Below, in pieces: positions 62,156 to 64,000 of a DNA stretch of 64,000 nt. The notes below the pieces were generated by a model that was not told the DNA's origin, searched no databases, and saw nothing but the letters and a program-made list of their open reading frames with translations. This DNA is from Algoriphagus antarcticus (GTDB lineage: Bacteria > Bacteroidota > Bacteroidia > Cytophagales > Cyclobacteriaceae), in NCBI RefSeq assembly GCF_002150685.1, contig NZ_MSSW01000027.1, positions 86,633 to 150,632 of the forward strand, in the 5' to 3' direction. How positions within the stretch are numbered: the stretch's first letter is position 1; each line of letters starts with the position of its first letter. Both the position numbers and the translations under genes were made by a program.

Positions 62156-62920
62156 ATGAAAAATACAAGATATGCATGGGTGGCATTGTTCGTCTTTGCT
62201 TGGTCATGTGGACCAAAGCCCGCCGAAGATTCAGTGACCGAAACAGTTGTTGAGGAGGTCCTGGTAGCAGAAAATTCACTTTCAGAAGAAGAAAAGGCAG
62301 ATGGTTGGATGCTTCTTTTCGATGGCACTAATACTGATGGCTGGAGAGCATTTAACGGGGAAAGTTTTCCTTCAGACGGCTGGACAGTAGAAGATGGAGC
62401 GTTGAAAGCACTGGGAAAAGGTGGAGATATTGGTGGAGACATTGTTTTTGCTCCAGTTGAATTTGAAGAGTTTGAGATGGAATGGACATGGAAAATAGCT
62501 CCAGGAGGAAATAGTGGAGTTCTTTATCACGTAGTAGAAGATCCAAAATACAAGGCACCTTACGAGACAGGGCCAGAATACCAGATGATTGATCAGCTAG
62601 GTTTTGCAGATCCATTGGAGAAATGGCAATCAATTGGAGCAGATTATGCAATGACAGAGCCAGATTATGAAGGAGTAGTGAAACCAGCAGGCGAATGGAA
62701 CACCTCGAAAATCATTTTCTCTGAAGAAGGCTCAAGCTATTATTTGAATGGGAAAAAGACAGTTGAATTCGTTCCTTATTCTGAAGCTTGGACAACTGCC
62801 CGTAATTCTGGTAAGTGGAATGACTTCCCTGATTATGCTATTTCAAAAACTGGTTTGATTTCCCTTCAGGATCATGGTGCAGAGACTTGGTTCAAAAACA
62901 TTAAAATTAGAAAACTATGA
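62156..62920 (+). CDS. DUF1080 lipoprotein (3-keto-disaccharide hydrolase family)
   Basis: This 254-aa lipoprotein has signal MKNTRYAWVALFVFAWSC with the lipobox Cys at residue 18, followed by an acidic linker (EETVV-like, up to about 45). The PF06439 domain then shows DGWMLLFDGTNTDGWRAF, GGNSGVLYHV, GPEYQMIDQLGF and the late ISLQDHGAETWFKNIKIRKL. The family is linked to 3-keto-glycoside hydrolysis. It overlaps the next DUF1080 gene by 4 bp, so the two are made together and may act in series or on different linkages. Confidence 0.88.
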   Translation: MKNTRYAWVALFVFAWSCGPKPAEDSVTETVVEEVLVAENSLSEEEKADGWMLLFDGTNTDGWRAFNGESFPSDGWTVEDGALKALGKGGDIGGDIVFAPVEFEEFEMEWTWKIAPGGNSGVLYHVVEDPKYKAPYETGPEYQMIDQLGFADPLEKWQSIGADYAMTEPDYEGVVKPAGEWNTSKIIFSEEGSSYYLNGKKTVEFVPYSEAWTTARNSGKWNDFPDYAISKTGLISLQDHGAETWFKNIKIRKL

Positions 62921-63513
62921 AAAAGGTATTAGTGGCGGTGCTATTGTTAGCGTCTGTGAATTTTGCGTATGGGCAGAAGAAAGTAAAACTCTTTAACGGT
63001 AAGGATCTTTCAGGTTGGACCATTTATGGAACGGAAAAGTGGTATGTAGAAGATGGATTGTTGATTTCTGAAAGCGGACCAGATAAAGGCTATGGTTATT
63101 TAGGCACTGATGAGGAGTACGACGATTTCGAGATCACATTGGAATTCAAGCAAGAGGCTAATGGCAATAGTGGTGTATTTATTCGATCAACAGTTGATGG
63201 AACGAAAGTTTCAGGCTGGCAAGTAGAGGTTGCACCTCCAGGTAACGATACTGGTGGTATCTACGAATCTTACGGTAGAGGCTGGTTAGTTAAGCCAGAT
63301 CCAGAAAAAGATAAGAATTTGAAGTTCGGAGAATGGAACAAAATGAAGATTGTCGTCAAGGGTGATAATGTTACATCCTATTTGAATGGCGTAGAGATGG
63401 TAAACTTCTCTGATGCTAAAATAGGAGATGGAAAAGGCGGTATTAACCTACAGATCCATGATGGTGGAGGAATTAAGGTTTACTGGAGAAATATTGTTTT
63501 GAAAAAGATCTAA
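62917..63513 (+). CDS. Secreted DUF1080 protein (3-keto-disaccharide hydrolase family)
   Basis: This 198-aa paralogue of the previous gene has a cleavable signal MKKVLVAVLLLASVNFAYGQ in place of a lipobox. The domain has KVKLFNGKDLSGWTIYG, NGNSGVFIRSTVDG, GWQVEVAPPGNDTGGIYESYGRGW and NLQIHDGGGIKVYWRNIVLKKI. It is much closer to the family core than to the lipoprotein partner in detail. It is translationally coupled to the upstream gene (ATGA overlap), and a terminator follows at 63533. Confidence 0.88.
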   Translation: MKKVLVAVLLLASVNFAYGQKKVKLFNGKDLSGWTIYGTEKWYVEDGLLISESGPDKGYGYLGTDEEYDDFEITLEFKQEANGNSGVFIRSTVDGTKVSGWQVEVAPPGNDTGGIYESYGRGWLVKPDPEKDKNLKFGEWNKMKIVVKGDNVTSYLNGVEMVNFSDAKIGDGKGGINLQIHDGGGIKVYWRNIVLKKI

Positions 63514-63532
63514 AAGCCAAAAGCTATAGATT

Positions 63533-63570
63533 AAATGCCCTGATGACTGAGTTGTTAGGGCATTTTTGTT
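63533..63570 (+). terminator. Terminator after the DUF1080 pair
   Basis: A 9-bp stem AAATGCCCT / AGGGCATTT, a 15-nt loop and TTTTGTTT. It insulates the DUF1080 genes from the promoter array to the right. Confidence 0.85.
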
Positions 63571-63638
63571 TCGTGGAAATTTTTCCCCGTCTCTATCAGG
63601 GGCTTATGTCAAAATCAATTAATATCTGAAGATATCTC

Positions 63639-63668
63639 TTGCCACTAAAATAAAAAGGTAGATATTTG
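63639..63668 (+). promoter_or_regulatory. Promoter P0 of the array before a likely rRNA operon
   Basis: A TTG at 63639-63641 is followed after 21 bases by GATATTTG (63661-63668; one mismatch to TAnnTTTG). The bases just after it, CACTCCC, are identical to those after promoter P2. It lies 114 bp from P1. Confidence 0.55.
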
Positions 63669-63738
63669 CACTCCCAAACGACACAAACGGTGTCGGGGAA
63701 TGAGGAATAAGAAGCTCAAAAAGTATTGAAAAAATTAA

Positions 63739-63782
63739 TTTTGCATCAGGTTTAGGAAGTCAAAAATGAAGTCTTACCTTTG
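63739..63782 (+). promoter_or_regulatory. Promoter P1 of the array
   Basis: A perfect -7 TACCTTTG lies at 63775-63782. The upstream ATTAATTTTGC (from 63734) is the same as in P2, at exactly the same distance. P1 and P2 are two units of a 112-bp duplication. Confidence 0.75.
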
Positions 63783-63850
63783 CGCACCCATCTGAAGAGA
63801 AGGGAATAAAGTCGGAGCGGTTTAGGACTCTGAGAAACTTTAAAAATTAA

Positions 63851-63894
63851 TTTTGCTACAGGTGTTGCAGTTTAAAAATAACGGCTTACCTTTG
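63851..63894 (+). promoter_or_regulatory. Promoter P2 of the array
   Basis: A perfect -7 TACCTTTG lies at 63887-63894, with TTG at 63865-63867 (19-base spacing) as the likely -33 and the shared ATTAATTTTGC upstream. Confidence 0.78.
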
Positions 63895-63900
63895 CACTCC

Positions 63901-64000
63901 CTTCAGCAAGGAAGGGGGAAAAACGGAAGCGGAAACGAGGGTTTCAGTATCTGACCAGAGTCACAAATGCGTGACGCTAAGTTCTTTGAAGTAATGTAAG
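63901..64000 (+). other. Leader region, probably of an rRNA operon starting beyond the right edge
   Basis: No gene is present. The leader after P2 ends with CTAAGTTCTTTGAAGTAATG; GTTCTTTGA is a phrase common in the leaders of Bacteroidota rRNA operons. With three tandem strong promoters ahead of it, I infer that 16S rRNA begins shortly after the window. No rRNA bases are visible. Confidence 0.55.

Noticed and set aside
1..64000. tRNA genes or complete rRNA genes
   Set aside because: I looked for typical T-loop and 16S/23S signatures and saw none. Only a probable rRNA leader is seen at the right edge, but a computed scan would be more reliable.

Overview
This window is about 64 kb of chromosome from a member of the Bacteroidota, most likely order Cytophagales (an Algoriphagus/Cyclobacteriaceae-like organism). 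The signs are Bacteroidota-type -7 promoter elements (TAnnTTTG) ahead of many genes, weak Shine-Dalgarno sequences, BF3164-like and DUF1080 lipoproteins, Na+-translocating NQR, Tat-exported Gfo/Idh/MocA proteins, and a moderate, AT-leaning base composition. The assignment rests on family content and promoter style, not on an rRNA match.

Layout. 1-2131: end of obg, then grpE and dnaJ. 2213-6890: a secreted hypothetical, a NatA/NatB-like ABC exporter pair and a sensor histidine kinase. 7211-12499: prfC and adenine deaminase face each other. The space between them has been expanded by repeated copies of the 3' ends of both genes, and the gaps hold small accessory genes. 12630-19018: cmk, ispH and nqrABCDE (no nqrF). 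19155-23839: a DUF1080 protein, a DUF502 membrane protein, a beta-propeller protein, the selD-mnmH tRNA selenation pair and trxA. 24129-28415: dnaE with a built-in N-terminal exonuclease domain. 28662-30680: one decayed and one intact AAA/DUF4143 ATPase. 30826-36444: rsmG, an ECF sigma factor, a glycosyltransferase, tgt, an lptF/lptG-like gene and an EamA transporter. 36451-37891: a MazF-type toxin-antitoxin pair and ispE.

38283-49777 is a complete branched-chain amino acid operon: ilvD-ilvB-ilvN-ilvC-leuA-leuC-leuD-cimA-leuB. In front of it is a leader encoding a 16-residue peptide with nine Val/Leu/Ile residues. The leader is followed by mutually exclusive antiterminator and terminator hairpins, a textbook transcription attenuator. 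The cimA gene, together with leuCD and leuB, lets isoleucine be made from pyruvate, and no threonine deaminase gene is present. Only the final transaminase is missing.

49881-58267 is more mixed: an antitoxin with a frameshifted ParE-like toxin, truA, an acetyltransferase, two tandem Gfo/Idh/MocA oxidoreductases, a glycine-rich membrane protein, a decayed nucleotidyltransferase module, an Ldh_2-family dehydrogenase and a Ppx/GppA phosphatase. 58532-63513 holds an acyl-CoA carboxylase beta subunit, an M42 aminopeptidase, a BtuF-like protein and two DUF1080 proteins. The last 350 bases carry three regularly spaced strong promoters and a leader-like sequence, probably the control region of an rRNA operon that starts just beyond the right edge.

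The two most interesting signals are the ilv attenuator (38283-38412) and the prfC/ade accretion locus (8733-10874).
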